64,000 bases of DNA from contig NC_089495.1 in the NCBI RefSeq assembly GCF_036850765.1, positions 196,743,847 to 196,807,846 of the forward strand. Direction: 5' to 3'. Of this stretch, positions 33,494-47,205 are shown piece by piece. This stretch comes from Saccopteryx bilineata. Its lineage: Eukaryota > Chordata > Mammalia > Chiroptera > Emballonuridae. Both the position numbers and the translations under genes were made by a program. Positions within the stretch are counted from its first letter, which is position 1; each line of letters begins with the position of its first letter. The notes beneath the pieces were generated by a model, which was not told the DNA's origin, did not search any database, and saw only the letters and a program-made list of their open reading frames with translations.

Positions 33494-34304
33494 CACGTAG
33501 AGAGCCTCTTCTGGCAGCACCTCCAAATCCAGTCACCTGGTTTTAATTCCATCTTTAAACTCTGTTATCCATGCCCACATGGATTATCAGAGAGCTGTTT
33601 CTTGGAGAATTGCCTTAAAAGATTTCCGTATGAAATGCCCAAAGCCCAATTTATGGTCTGAATGAGCGATTGCAGAAATAGTTACTGCTTGTTCACACAC
33701 AGGACTCCACACACAGTGTTCCTCAGACACTTCAGGATGTTTTCCTTGTTGTAAATAGATATTGTGTATCTATTAAAGTAAACAGTAATCCCTCCCTCAC
33801 TGCCTTCCTATTTTGGGGTGGATTAGAAAAGAAACAAATTTATTTGTCTTATTTTTGTTTTATTGCACATGATAATTAGATTGCTTTTTTTGGATAATAT
33901 GGATCCAGTGGTATGTTTGTAACTCTGGCTATTGATAAATTGTTACATTTATGATTAGTTGGGTGATTGTTAGTTTTCCTGATACTACTGGTGGAACCCT
34001 GTGCTTCTCTCCTGTGTATTTTCCTGCTCTATGGTGCATTGTGTCTTTTTACATTGTTGTGTCCCTTACTCCTTTTTTTGTGGCCAGACAGCTCAACTCT
34101 ATCATTCTGGACTTTTAAATTGGGCCTTGTCCGGAATAGCTATAATAGAACCGTGTAAAGGTAAGTGCTGCAGAAGTGGCTGTTCTGAGGGCATCGGTGT
34201 GAGTCACCGAGAGGAAGCGGTGAAGGACCGGGCCTGGGCCAGGCAGTGTGGGTTTCAGGAACCCCATGACCTGAGCAAAACCCCAGACGCAGGCAGTCTG
34301 GAGG
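33494..34304. other. Unique intron, no gene seen
   Basis: AT-rich in the middle. The frames at 33967-34408 have no recognisable similarity. Confidence 0.5.
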
Positions 34305-34725
34305 GTACGTTAGTTTCCTATCGCTGCCCTAACACGTTAGCACAAGCTCGGGGGCTGAACACAGCACCCATCTTTAATTCCTGTCATTCTGGAGGGCAGC
34401 AGTCCTAAGAAGGTCACACTGGGCCAACATCAAGGTGTTGGGAGTGCTTTGTTCCTTTCTGGAAGCTCCGCGGGAGAATCTGTTTCCCTGCCCTTTCTGG
34501 TGTCCAGAGGCCACTCGCGTTTCATGGTTCACGGCTCCCGTGTCTGTGCATCTCCCACGGCCGTATCTCAGTGCGATCACAGCCCTCTCTGATTCTGCCT
34601 CGCCTGCCTCCCTCGGTCGGAATCACCTCCCCCTCTCAAGCCATCTGGCTGTCGACCTCAATTCCATCGGAAACCCTAATCCCGCTTCACCTCGGAGGCG
34701 ACACAGTCACAGGTTGACCAGTTAG
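34305..34725 (-). mobile_element. MaLR (MLT1-like) solitary LTR
   Basis: Reverse orientation: gttagtttcctatcgctgcc, tgtcattctggagggcagc, atcaaggtgttgggagtgc, ccgcgggagaatctgtttcc. Same family as 948-1435, opposite strand. Confidence 0.78.
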
Positions 34726-34981
34726 GATGGGGATTTCTTTAAGCCGCTCTTCTGCTTGGCCAGGAGCATGTGAGGGCTGCGTAGGCCAAAGACGTCCCTG
34801 CTCCCTTCCTCGGTGTTCCTTGCTTGACCGCAGGGATCACGTGGTACCGCCTCACCGGGATGCTCCAAGAGGCTTAGATCAATGCCTGGCACGTCAAGTT
34901 TTCAATAAACATTAATGATGTTAAACATGTGGCAGATTGCAGCGGGCCCACTGTCATCGGCGGCCGGCCACTTATTATGAA

Positions 34982-35212
34982 ATTAACATTTATTGAGTCA
35001 AGTCCAGGGTTTGATTTAATTAATAGTCACTGAAGATGGACCAACATCACAACAATGCTGACGTGTAACTGGCATCGTCCCCTTTTATAGCTGGAGGATG
35101 CAGAGGTCTGGAATGTTTTTTTTTTCACTGACGCAGAGCGATGGAAGAGGGACCGAAACCCGGTTTCCGTGGCTGCGAGTCGAGGACTTGTTCTGTGTCG
35201 CCACGGCTGCCT
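34982..35212 (+). repeat. MIR SINE, in GC-rich surroundings
   Basis: The MIR-like order of ttattgagtcaagtcc, ccccttttatagctggaggatg, and cgaaacccggtttccgtggctg is recognisable. A T run at 35116-35125 interrupts it. Confidence 0.55.
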
Positions 35213-36069
35213 TGGCTCCGGGCAGCGTGGGGTCCCTGCCGCCATCCGCCGCCTTCCCGCGTCGGTGTCGGTGCTGGAAGCTGGCGGCACCACCTGTCCG
35301 CAGGGACGGCTCGGGGCGCGGGGGGCTCCAGGCGCTCAGCTGCCGGTCGGCTGGGCACACTCATGTAATCTTAATGAACAACGGCGCAAAGCCGTTAAAA
35401 GCTCGATTTGGGCTTTCTCTTTACGGCCAACGTGAGGGAATGCATTCGTGAGGTGCTTATGTGTAAACACCACAGCCTCCATCTGCTAGAGAAGAGCTTT
35501 GCCTCCAGGAAGGGCACGTGTGTTGCAGACACATCATCAGTACACGGGGCGCGGATCAGGCGTGATGCGTGGAGGGAGAAGAAAAGGCAAAATTTATGGC
35601 CAGCTGGAGAGTACTTCCTGGTTTCATTGCACAATTTTCGGTGCTATGTTTAATAACTATGAGGAAACTAATGCTGTTTTATGTTCCTTCCCACGTTCGT
35701 GGATTTTCGAGAGGGGACATGGCGGGGGGGAGAGAAGGAAAAAAATGTATTTATAGTCGTCCTATTTCTTGTTTCTGACTGATCTGGGCGTAATGACAGG
35801 CTCATTTTTGATCTCTGGGAAACTGACAGCCCCAGGGTGATATTAATTAAGCCAACCTGTTGATGAAAGAGGGTCCCACTGAGCCACTGATATATGAGGG
35901 CTTCAGTCCTGAGCAATCTGCAGAACGGCAGGCCTATGCTTGACTCAGAGATACGGCTTCCTCTCTTCCTGGAGGATGTGGCCAGACCTCTGTACACTCG
36001 ATGTGGAGCAGGCTAGAGATGGGTGGAGCCCGCCCTCCTTGGAGACTCCCCGCTTGAATCGCTGAATAC
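35213..36069. other. Unique intron; CpG-rich patch at 35140-35365
   Basis: About 220 bp rich in CpG, which keeps several overlapping frames open on both strands. No protein similarity recognised. The later part (35640-35900) is AT-richer with ttaattaag and related motifs. Confidence 0.5.
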
Positions 36070-36145
36070 TGTGACTTCCTGCCTCAGTGCCTTTGCATGT
36101 GCCATTCCCTCTGTTTGAAATGCCCTCCCAAATGACCGCCAGGCA
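36070..36145 (+). repeat. L2 fragment
   Basis: The stretch cctgcctcagtgcctttgca and tgtttgaaatgccctccc is typical of L2. Confidence 0.65.
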
Positions 36146-39108
36146 CAGGTCCATGGAGGGGATCCTGACTGGAAATGAAGACAGGCTCACATATTCGGAT
36201 GCATGGAGTTTAACTGTGTACTCCCTAGTGTGTATTTATACCCGCGGATGTATACTAACCTGACGTGGCTGAGGGTGTTCCTGTGGTAGGGGCATCCGGA
36301 GAAAGAAAATGTGAGCCCTGTGCAGTTTGGAGATGGGAGCACTCCTGTGTGCTGCAGGGCGGAGGGGCCTGCTGCAGGGAGCGGCTGCCCGGCCGCGGGT
36401 AGACGAGAAAACCCGTCCCAAAGGGCGTGGCCCAGTGGAAGTAAGAGTCGAGTCGTGGGGGACCGTGGTGTTGGGTGAGCGTGCTTCCCGACGGAGGAGG
36501 AAAAACCGCCACGAGAGTTTGCAGAAAGAGCTGTCTTTTGAACCTTGTTGACTTAGGGGGCAAAACAATTCTCTTCTGTGTCCTCTGAGTGTGTCCCAGA
36601 GAAGAGACACTAACAAGGACCTGTTCAATCACCGAGACACCACCAGTGACCGCAACGGCATACGAGGGATCTGTCCCTGCAAGTGAAGCAGGGACAGGGG
36701 GTTTCCGTCGTTCATCAAGGTGCCTTGGGGACTTCTGGGAATGCGCGGGTAGCACTGCTGGGAGCTGGCGTCCCAGCAGGTACGGGTGGGGGCTTAAAGC
36801 TGGTAAGAGTCCACTGTCGGGGTTTGTAATATGCTCACTGGCTAGGGAGGTTTACCACCTGTTCATTCTTCAAACTCCAGCTCAGCTCAGCCCAGTCCTG
36901 GAAGATGTCTGCCCACCTGGCTGAGTTGCGCACCCCCGCCTCTGTGTCAAGGCTGGGTTTCCGACCCTTCCGCTGGGATCGCTGCCTCTGCAGCTGGGAG
37001 GCACCTTCCTCCACTGCGGCCGCCCTCCCGGCGTGCTCTGTGGTGCTCTGAGCCCCGGTTCAGACATTGAAGTTGGGTGCACCTGCTTGGTGGAGCCCAG
37101 ATCGTGTGCCCGAGCCTCAGCTACTGAGGAGGCTAGGGAAAAAGGCATCTGGATTTCTTTTTTCTTTTAGATTGAGGAAAATGGGCCCTGCGTCAAAAAT
37201 TGGGGAAAAAATTGGGGGGATTCCCCAAACACAGGAAGGGAGTTCAGGTATTGAGTGGCCAAACCACAGGGAAGATTTCTACTCTTGATCACCAGTCTGA
37301 TGATTAGCGATAACATCCAACAGGGGACAACAGCTCTCTACTTACCCTGTGTGACTACCAAGCCATAAACTAGGAAACTTGACTCGTGGAAGCGTGGGGG
37401 GCGATGCCACCTTTGCTCCCTGTCAGTGGCTCCTACCCCAGGAGGTGGATGAGTTTTCTGATTGGGTGACGCAGATCTGATAGCCATGGCTTCAAGTGTC
37501 TGTCTTTGTTACCTTGATTTTTGTTGGCTTGTTTTGGGGATGAGCCCGCCCAATAGCCCAAAGTGGTCATCTCTCTGGGACAGCTCTGGCCCTGGCGGTC
37601 TGGGTGGAGCTGGGAGGAGGAGTCACTGAACATCCAGGTGCTCTGTGCGCCCTGCACAAAAGGAGATGCAGGAAGCCTAATTTAGCCTCAAGTCCAAGTC
37701 GCTTTCTGGAATCCAGCTTTGGGAATAAGGAAGTGGAGGTTTTGAACTCTACCTCTCTCCTCTGTCTATTTTTAAATTCAGTCAGTTCCCAGCTGAGATG
37801 GGCTGTGAATGGCTGGTAACCTCTAGAACCCCCAACAAGATAGGGATTTCTCAGCACTCACGAGCTGGCAGCTTGTTAGTATTTTTGGAAATTAGGGTAG
37901 AAGAATGAGGCTTCTTGTAGCTCTAGTGCTTCATCATGGTGGAGGGTAAGGTTTTACTCTGAGCTGAATATGTTAGTGGTTGAAATCAGATGTCAAAGCA
38001 GCAGTGGCTTCCCAGGTGAGAGGATTCATCCCAAGTCACCTGAGTTTATCTGCTGTGTTTTATGATGCAATTTATGTCCTGGAATCATAAGACCTAAGTC
38101 ACAGGGTACAGCCCCCCGGAATCGATCATGAAGTTTTCTTAGACATCTCAGAGTCTCCAGACTCGACACCCCCCTGCGGTGACGAGGGCTCGCTCTGTCT
38201 CTGGGCAGTCGATCCCGTTTTATGTGTCTCCTGGTGGTTTCTTTCGTCCAGTTGGCCCTCTCAGGCATCTTTATGGGTTAGCTGTTGCCACGATAATGCT
38301 GACTAACATACTGGGCAGGGAGCCAGTGGTGAACAGCAGTACGCAACTTCCTCTCACGCTCGTGGTCTGAGCATCGAGTGTGGTTCTGCTGCGCTAGGTT
38401 GGGCTTGAGCATGTGGCTGTGCTTCTAGCGCTGCGTGGGTGACGTGGCTTGGTTCTTCTCTATTGGTTCTGCTCCAGACTCCTCCATGCCTGAGTCAGTT
38501 CTCCACCCCAAGCTGAAAGGGGGCAGCAGCCTGGGGTGACTTCTTTTCATGAAAGGTGATGTTAGTGCAAGAGGGCGAGCCCAAGGGAGGCGTGCACGCT
38601 TCAGGCCTCTGCTGGAATTGTTATTAACATCCTACTGACCAAAGCAAGGGCGGTCCAGAGTCACAGGAGGGGGACACGTCTCCTGCCTCTCGCGCAAGGC
38701 CAGAGGCCAAGGATGCAGACCCAGGGAGGGGGGAAGAACTAGAAACAACCCTTGAACCTGTCAGAATGAGTCCAAAGAAGCTCATGTTCTTCCTTGGAAA
38801 CAGCCTCCTAAATGCTTGCAGAGTAGTCATATTCTCACAAACAGTAATAATAGCGTACATTTTGAAGTCGGAGAGAGTCTGGGTCTCCTCTCTCCCTGCC
38901 GGAGTGGCCCCAGGCGAGTCACTCAATCTTTAAATAAAATGAAAATCTTTTGTCTCCCAGCGTCAGTCTGAAGATGACAGGGGAGAATATATAAATAAGA
39001 CTCCTCGCATCACCTCATGCCCCTGAAGTGCTCAGTATTACTCACCTCCATCCAGGCTGAGCATCTTCCTGCTGGTTCTCGCGTTTCTTCAGGGTCTTCC
39101 TTGCTGAC
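36146..39108. other. Unique intron with a possible ancient repeat
   Basis: 38270-38720 (for example gggttagctgttgccacgat) may be an old interspersed repeat that I cannot name. Overlapping open frames at 36236-36755 lie in GC-rich DNA and resemble nothing known. Confidence 0.4.
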
Positions 39109-39143
<35 letters not shown>

Positions 39144-39156
39144 GTGTGTGTGTGTG
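39109..39156. repeat. (TG)n microsatellite
   Basis: About 48 bp of TG repeats with tgtatgta interruptions, abutting the A-tail end of the SINE that follows. Confidence 0.92.
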
Positions 39157-39346
39157 TTTTTAAGATTTTATTTATTGATTTTATGGGGGAGGGTGGAGCA
39201 AGATATATCAACTCATAGTTGCTTCACTTTAGTTATTTATTGCTTGCTTCTCGTATGTGCCTTGACCAGGCAAGCCCAGGGTTTTGAACTGGCGACCTCA
39301 GCATTCCAGGTCGACGTTCTATCCACTGTGCCACCACCGGCCAGGC
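39157..39346 (-). mobile_element. Short SINE (family B)
   Basis: Minus strand: gcctggccggtggtggcaca, gtggatagaacgtcgacctgg, ggttcaaaaccctgggcttg, cctggtcaaggcacatacg, then an A-rich tail. It ends 358 bp before the splice acceptor region of the first exon. Confidence 0.92.
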
Positions 39347-39997
<651 letters not shown>

Positions 39998-40804
39998 TGA
40001 CTTCTTGCCCGACTGGAGTCGTAGAGGGGGTCCATTTACCTGGCTCATTCGAGGCGTGCTCACTGAGCTCCCCGGTCTAGCCGGGCCCTGCGGGTGTGGA
40101 GGAGACCCAGCACCAGCCCGGCCGCCCCGGGGCTCACGGTCTGCAGGAAGGGACTGCTGTGTAAGTACTGACAACATAGCGGATGCATGTGGGCTCCCCG
40201 GGATGCTGGAGGGACATCGCCACGGTAGCCTTTTATCAAGGAACCGAGGAGGGAGAGACTGGCATCTGACGAGGAAGATGCTATAACTCCTCCTCTTTTA
40301 CCGATGACGCAGCTGAGGTTCGGCGAGAGGAAGACAACGGGTCAGAGATCCTCCCTGGGGAAAAGAGGGTGTTTGGGGGAAGGCCGTTAGGATGGCTTCT
40401 AAGAGGAGATGACCACGAGGCTAAGGCCTGATGGGTGAATAAATAATTATTGAACAAGGAAAGGGAAGGCCTTTGCATTGTCAAGGCCTTGGGCTCGAGG
40501 AGTGCCTGGGAGATTTTGGCCGAGTTTGGGAACTCTAGGTCATTTCAGGGCAGGAGACAAACCCTGCGGGGGGCGAGACCCGCCCGCGGGCAGCGAATGC
40601 CCGGCGGGAGAGTCCATTTACTCTCATCGCAAGCCGTGTGACCGCCACTATCTGTGGTGAGAGACCACTTCCCCCCTCAGCTCATTGTGGACGTATACTT
40701 TTATAAGTGGCAATAAAAACGTTGCAGCATGCCAAGCGGCTGTGACAGTTCCTAAACGCCTCTCTCGTTTTCCCTGCTTATCTCATTGTGGACTGAGAAC
40801 ACAC

Positions 40805-40926
40805 TCTTTTTTTTTTTTTTTAATAGCACCATTAAGGTACAATTTGCATATTATAGAATCCACATATTTTCACTGTGCAATCCAGTGATTGTTAGTGAAG
40901 CTACTGAATCACGCAGTTATCACCAT
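40805..40926 (-). repeat. Old L1-like repeat, left part
   Basis: The motif tagcaccattaaggtacaa and the following ttgcatattatagaatccac resemble old L1 3' DNA. It is split by the SINE at 40939 and continues as ggacatttttctcaccccaa to about 41215. Confidence 0.5.
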
Positions 40927-40938
40927 AAACCAGTTTTT

Positions 40939-41145
40939 TTTTTAATTTTTATTCATTTTAGAGAGGAGAGAGAGAGAGAGAAAGAGAGAGCGCGCGCATG
41001 AGAGAGAGAGACAGGAGGGAGGAAGGGAGGAGCTGGAAGCATCAACTCCCATATGTGCCTTGACCAGGCAAGCCCAGGGTTTCGAACCGGTGACCTCAGC
41101 ATTTCCAGGTCGACGCTTTATCCACTGCGCCACCACAGGTCAGGC
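40939..41145 (-). mobile_element. Short SINE (family B) with target duplication
   Basis: Flanked by taaaccagttttt at 40926-40938 and 41146-41158. Head gcctgacctgtggtggcgca on the minus strand; (GA)n on + at 40960-41013. Confidence 0.95.
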
Positions 41146-41215
41146 TAAACCAGTTTTTAGGACATTTTTCTCACCCCAATAAGATTCCTTGTGCTTGTTG
41201 TCAGTTAAACCCCCA

Positions 41216-41392
41216 TGCCCACTGTTGAAGGTTTTAAAGTAAGACGGTGACACGGTCAGACCTGCATTTTAGAGAAATTTCCCTAGAGTCTGGCGCAGAA
41301 GGTGGCCCCGAAGGCGGCAGGGTTAGTGGCCCGGAGCTTCTTTGACATTCTTCAGTTCAGTATCCAAGGTGTAGCCCTTTCAGATGTGTCAT
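41216..41392. other. Unique intron, no gene seen
   Basis: No family recognised. Confidence 0.5.
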
Positions 41393-41515
41393 GACAGCAG
41401 CCATGGATGATATGTAAATGAATGGCGGTAGCAGTGTTCCAATAAAACTTTATGGACAAACACAAGTGGTGGGCCAGATTTGACCTCCAGGCCATAGTTT
41501 GCTGAACCCTAACAT
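41393..41515 (-). repeat. hAT-Charlie fragment (MER-like)
   Basis: Contains tgttccaataaaactttatg and ggccatagtttgctgaaccct: reverse copy of the family seen at 25320-25536. Confidence 0.72.
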
Positions 41516-44500
41516 AGGTGATAGAGCTAAAGTCCAGAGATGGACCTGAAGTCCAAGAGCCCACAGCAGATCACTGGCTAAGCTGGTGTCCAGATGCCCC
41601 AGTTCCAAGAGTCTCCCCTGTATGGCTGAGTATAAATGCCAAGTGTCTGTATAAGCTCACGGATACCTTCAGGTTCCAGTGAGAAACCTGACACCTGGGA
41701 CCTGATGAAATGGGTACTGGACTGAGCCACAGGTGTAACTCTAATGAGCAGGAAAAGGGACCCGTGAGAGGGACAGACCAGCTACTGGCCATGCTCTTTG
41801 TTGGGGTCAAGAGTGGGGGGAAAGGACATTTCTTAGGCATCCCCATGTCCCTGCTCCGTGGTAAGCACACTGCCTCTCACTTCGGTCCCGTGTTGGGCAC
41901 CAGCATACCCTGTGTTCCCGAGCAGGGGATATCATTGGTAAACTGAGGCGCGGGTCCTGTGGCTCAGGTCCTGTTTCCCACCTTTAGGGCAAATAGCCTT
42001 TCTCTTCTGAGAATCTTGCTCTCACTAGCAGTGTGATGTTGGGTGTGCCTCCTCCTCACTTCAACTCACAGCTGTTTTATTTGTAGATGGACAGGGTCAT
42101 GGGTCCAAGGAGGGGTTTTCCTGGGGTTTAAATGACATAGTATGTAGGTAACATCCCGGCAGGCTGTCAGGGGGCTTCAGCAATTGTTGGAGGGGAAGGA
42201 AGGAGGAGGAAGAGAGGGGAAGAACAGAAAAAGAGGAAGGAGACCTTTTTTTTTTTTTTTTTAAAGACATACCCTTTGTGGTGGCGCTGGCCTCAGTGAG
42301 CTCTGAGCTGGCCCTGTGATGCGCAGGTGCATCTGGGAGGATTTTCTGCTTTCTGGCTTGTTGGCCACTATAGCAACCATTACATTACATTATGTCGTCT
42401 CCCTGTGAGCTTTGTGGCGCAAAAGCCACTAATGCGCCGAGAGCAGCAGTTTAGAAAAGACGTGTGTGTCAGACGCACACACAGGCAGTGATGGACAGTC
42501 CCCAGGGCCACACAGAGAGCGGAGCACCCTCGGGGGCTCATGCACCGGCACGCTCCCAGACGCACCGTGCTCCCAGCAGCACCCACACACACGTGCCTGT
42601 GGTGGGGGCGGGGGTGGGGGAGAGGAGACCTATCAGGAGAGACAAAGCCCCTTGCCAAATGGATTTTAAGTTCTCCAGACCCCACGCTCTGGTCTGGCAC
42701 ATACGATTCTGTGGACTACATACAATTTTCATTTTGAGCAGTGCTGGGTCTTCACAGACGGATGGCTTGTGTATTCATTTATTAAACTCATATTTCACAG
42801 TCCTAAAATGGGCTTTTAGCCCCATAATAAATAGAGAAATTTTATCTCTAGTGGGCTTTCTGGTACTGGGCCTTTAAGCGGGGTCTGGGATGAGAGTGTC
42901 CCTCCCTCCCCCATCTCTCAGGTGAGCAGAGGCTGGTCCAACGCCACCTAAGACCTGCTTCAGGTCGCTGCCCCTTTCCGGGTGATATTCATTCTGCTTC
43001 ATGTTTTTAATGATTCTGAACTTTTCCATCGCAAGATTTAAAAAATAAAAGAACTCGATTAAAATTGTGCAGGTGCTGGCTCACGTGGCTCTCCGTCACC
43101 TGCCCTGCCAAGGTGCGGTCACCTTGTATTCAGCACTTGTCATTGCTCTGTGGACCCCTGCCATGTAGTTAGAAGTCACCTGACTTGGGTTCGGCTGGAT
43201 CTAAAGCCCTTTTCAGTCTCTGGCCCTCTGTAAGTTTAGTAACTTTGTGCAGTTTAGCAGGGCCCATCCTGGGGAGAGGGCCATGCTCCCCTCTTTGAAC
43301 TCCACCCCATCTCCTCTCTCACCCACCCACTCCTCTCTGCTAAGCAGCAAACCTCCTCCTCGTCCGTGCAGCCCTACTGGATTGCACCCTCAGCAATCCC
43401 TCCACATGAAAATATACATGGCTCAATTCCTGGGAGGAGTTCTGGTGCGCCCACAGCCTTCCGTCTCCGCTCTTTTGAGAACGTGTTTGCAGCCCCCTGA
43501 ATGTTGGTGCTACTGAGTCTCTGCTGGAGGACTACAGAAGGGGAGGCTCAACACCAGGTCTCTGAAATCATGTCCTGACACATCCACACCTTCCGCCAGA
43601 CGCGCACGCAGCCTGCTTTTCAGAGGGGTTGGGGGGGGGGAGGGACTCATCTCTCAGCTTCTCTCTTGGGAAATCATTTCCTGGCTTTGCCCCAAAACTC
43701 ATAGTCTAGGAAGACATTTCTTTCTTTCCATGTAAGCCCCTCCCAGCCCCCCACCATGGACGTCCCCAAGGCTCTAGGGGCTGGGGCAGGTGCGGTTGGC
43801 ACTAGAGCCTCATGGTAGACGTGGGGTTGAAGAATGTCCTGCAGAGAAGTCGGGATTCTCAGCCCAGGCCTCCTGCTCCGGTCCCTGCGACCAGGTCCCC
43901 GCGACCAGGTCCCCGCCCGCATGCACGCACCAGCTAGAGCATCTCTGGGTGTTTGCGGGGCCCAGGAATTCGGATGCAGGCCTGGCTGCTGGCTGCATTG
44001 CAAGGGCTCAGAGTTCAGGGACCTGCCTCGGCAGGTGAGTCCAGGTCGGCCCTGAGGGTCCAAGCTCATCCAGCACGGACCTTCCTTTTTTTTCTCTTTT
44101 CTTTCTGGGGAAGAATGGTACACTCCTGGCTCCGTTTCTGGTGCACCCAGTCTGGGTTCACAGGCATTGAGGAGTAAATGCATAGCAGCTGGCATGACTT
44201 TTTAGGAAAAGTCTAAATCTGGAGTGGCCCGCCAGGGACAGGAAGGGCCTCGTGGCTCTTGCCGATTCTGTGAGTATTCCACCTGGAGCCACCTGGAGGT
44301 GACAGGGAGGGTGTTCCCTGTTCTGTTCTGGGAGGTGCTTTGCTCTCAGTGCCATTCAGGGCCTGCCCATATGTGTTTAATGTCCCGTAGACCCCACTTC
44401 TAATGTCTTGTGCGTCCTGAGCCGTCACGAAGGGTTCTGGGGACGGTCACGGTCTTCTTCTCCGGCCTCTGTCCTCTCTCCTCGCTACCTGGTTCCCGCC

Positions 44501-45419
44501 ACCAGAGCTGCCTCTTTGCTTCCGTGTGCCTCCATTTGTCGGCTCCCAAGCCCAGCCTCTACCAGGCTCACCCAGTCACGGCTCACCTCAGAGGGTCTGC
44601 TGAGTGTAGGACCTTTAGTGGACATTTGGGGTGGGGGTCCCAGGGGATGGTCACATGGACAGTCCTTTACTTTGTCCCTCTCCCCCAAGTCGTCCCACCC
44701 CCTGCTTTCTCCTCTTGGTTCCCATCCTCTCTCCAGGGCAGGAGCGAGAGCGTTAGTAACACTGGTCAGTAGCTTACCACGGGCACTGTAAGCACTTTAG
44801 AATTATTCACTGTAGAATTACCACTTGTTTTATCAAAAACCAGTCAATCTTTCCCTTGTTTCTTACAGAATATTACTCTCCCATAGTAGATAAACCTAGT
44901 TCTTACAGAAACGTTCCCTAGAGGAATTCCGATGAGTGAAAGAGACTCTGTAACATCGTAGGATTCTTACTTCTGCAAAGGGAAGGAGAGAGGACAGTGA
45001 ACAGATGTGTATTTTCACTTTTACGCATCCATTTTCTCGGGACGAGCCTTGCGTTCACTCATGGAATACCTATTAATAATTAGGAGGTCGTCTAGATACT
45101 GGCTGAGAGTACGAGGAACAAAGTATTAGAAGAATTTAATTAAGGTAAATTTTGATGAACTGGCATAAAAGGCAGAATTCTGCATAACCGGGTGTTTGGG
45201 GTCAGAGAGTTGGGAAGCGATTCCCCTAAACTCAGCCATGGGCGTGACCGAGGATTATGAACCAGAAGACCGGGGCCTCTGTTTTCAGTCCGGCTCGGGT
45301 TTCCTTTCTGAGCTTTGGTGGTTCAGCAGCTCCCACTTATTAGGGGATGTTGGGAGGCTAGCTCAAGACTGCATTCTAGATGGTCGGTATTGTAGGCCTT
45401 GATTATTGTGGACATATTT
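41516..45419. other. Intron with MIR traces, no gene seen
   Basis: A MIR lies at about 42020-42190 (tcactagcagtgtgatgttg). A purine-rich run followed by T18 is at 42190-42262. A 15-bp tandem pair (gcgaccaggtccccg) is near 43886-43917. Open frames such as 43674-44195 (minus) are in GC-rich DNA and unlike any protein I know. Confidence 0.5.
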
Positions 45420-45438
45420 CTCTGCTTTTATTATTTCT

Positions 45439-45810
45439 TTCTTTTTTTTTTTTTGGATTTTTCTGAAGCTGGAAACGGGGAGGCAGTCAGACTCCCGCAT
45501 GCACCCGACCGGGATCCACCCGGCATGCCCACCAGGGGGCGATGCTCTGCCCATCCGGGGCGTCGCTCTGTCGCGACCAGAGCCACTCTAGTGCCTGGGG
45601 CAGAGGCCAAGGAGCCATCCCCAGCTCATGGGCCATCTTTGCTCCAGTGGAGCCTCAGCTGCGGGAGGGGAAGAGAGAGACAAAGAGGAAGGAGAGGGGG
45701 AGGGGTGGAGAAGCAGATGGGCGCTTCTCCTGTGTGCCCTGGCCAGGAATCGAACCCGGGACTCCTGCATGCCAGGCCGATGCTCTACCACTGAGCTAAC
45801 CGGCCAGGGC
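45439..45810 (-). mobile_element. Long SINE (family A), full length
   Basis: Target duplication ctctgcttttattatttct at 45420-45438 and 45811-45829, 19 bp and perfect. Intact A and B boxes on the minus strand; tail aaaaatccaaaa. Confidence 0.97.
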
Positions 45811-45829
45811 CTCTGCTTTTATTATTTCT

Positions 45830-46479
45830 ATTATCATTTTGTGTTAGTTGAAGAGGTGCCTCTTCTGGTCCGTACCAATTTCTCCACTGCTATCCTGACC
45901 CTGCTGACTTCTGCCCTGTCTAGAATCTTATTTCATCTGTCCCTCACCCCCCCCTCATATGGTCTATGCTACTACCCTGATTCATTCCTCTCTACCGAAA
46001 ATCATGTTCCAGTCTCTGCCATCCTAAAAAATAAATTCTCTGTTGGGCTTTTAGTACTTGGCCTTGGGCCCTCGCCCTCTTCTCTGAGCTATCTAGTCCA
46101 TCTTCCAGGGTGACTTCATCCAGTTCTCTAACTTTAAATGACATTTGGATGCCAAAGCTACCACATTTGTAACTCTGGTTCCTAAATTACCCATGAGCTT
46201 CAGAAATGTAATGTCAGCTTCTTGCTCAACATATCCATTAAGATGCTTAATTGCCCATCCCAGCTTAACGTGGGCAGAAGGAAATCTTGACATCGCCCTG
46301 CTTGTGTGCCTGTGCACACACGTTCATCATGTCACTTTCCCTCTGTCAATAAATGACACCGGAATTGGCCTAGACGTTCAAGTTCCAAATTGAAGCATCC
46401 TCACCGAATCTTCCCTTTCCTTCTCTCTTCTGTTATTCTAACAGCAGTTCTTTTCATCTCTGACTTCGAAATGTCTCTC
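45830..46479. other. Intron, possibly L2-related in part
   Basis: Pyrimidine-rich wording around 45850-46080 resembles decayed L2 DNA. No gene. Confidence 0.45.
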
Positions 46480-47205
46480 AAACCATCAACCTTTATTCTC
46501 CAAAGCGAACACACTCATCAAAGCTGTTCTCATCTTTGGATCGAATGACTGCAGTGGCCAAGCGGGAGGCCTTTTTGTTTCATTCTTTCTCAGACGCCCA
46601 CCTCCCATTCAGTCATTTCCCACAGAATGGCCAGAATGATCTTTTCAGAATTTAATTTAGAGTATGTCACTTCCTTGCTTTAAATCTTTCAGTGACTTAG
46701 AAGAAAATCCAAGCTCCCTACTATGTCTCATAAGACCCCATGTCACCTGACCCACCAATACACACCAGCCTTGCCTTGTGCCTTCCTTCTTTCCTTCCTA
46801 TGGGCTAGCTTCCTTCTTGTGTTCCCAGTTCATCTCTGAGCTCCTTTCTACCTCAGGACCTTTGCACTTGCCACCACCTCTTCCTTGACTTGCCATTTTT
46901 ATCCTTTTGGTGTCATAGTAGTGATCATCTCCTTCAAGTTCTCTCTTGACCATTCTAAATAAAAGAGATTTTCTTCTTAGTTACTCTTAATCACAATATT
47001 CTGTTTATTTCTTTCATAATGTCAATCATAAAATTAGTTTAGTTTTATGTATTTGTTGAATTTCCATTTTTTTTTATTCACTAGAATGTGACATTCATCA
47101 GTGCTAGGACCTCAGTTTTCTTGTTCACTTTCATTACCCAGCATGTGTCTCAATGTTTGGTACAGAGAAGGGTCTTTAAATGTTGACTGAATAGGGCATG
47201 AATAA
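46480..47205 (+). repeat. L2 3' region
   Basis: Ordered L2 pieces: atgtcacttccttgctttaa, gaaaatccaagctccctac, ctcaggacctttgcacttgc, and near the end cactagaatgtgacattcat and gtctcaatgtttggtacaga. Confidence 0.8.

Noticed and set aside
35098..35451. Multiple overlapping frames of 75-117 codons
   Set aside because: The CpG-rich composition lacks stop codons in all frames; no similarity and no consistent frame.
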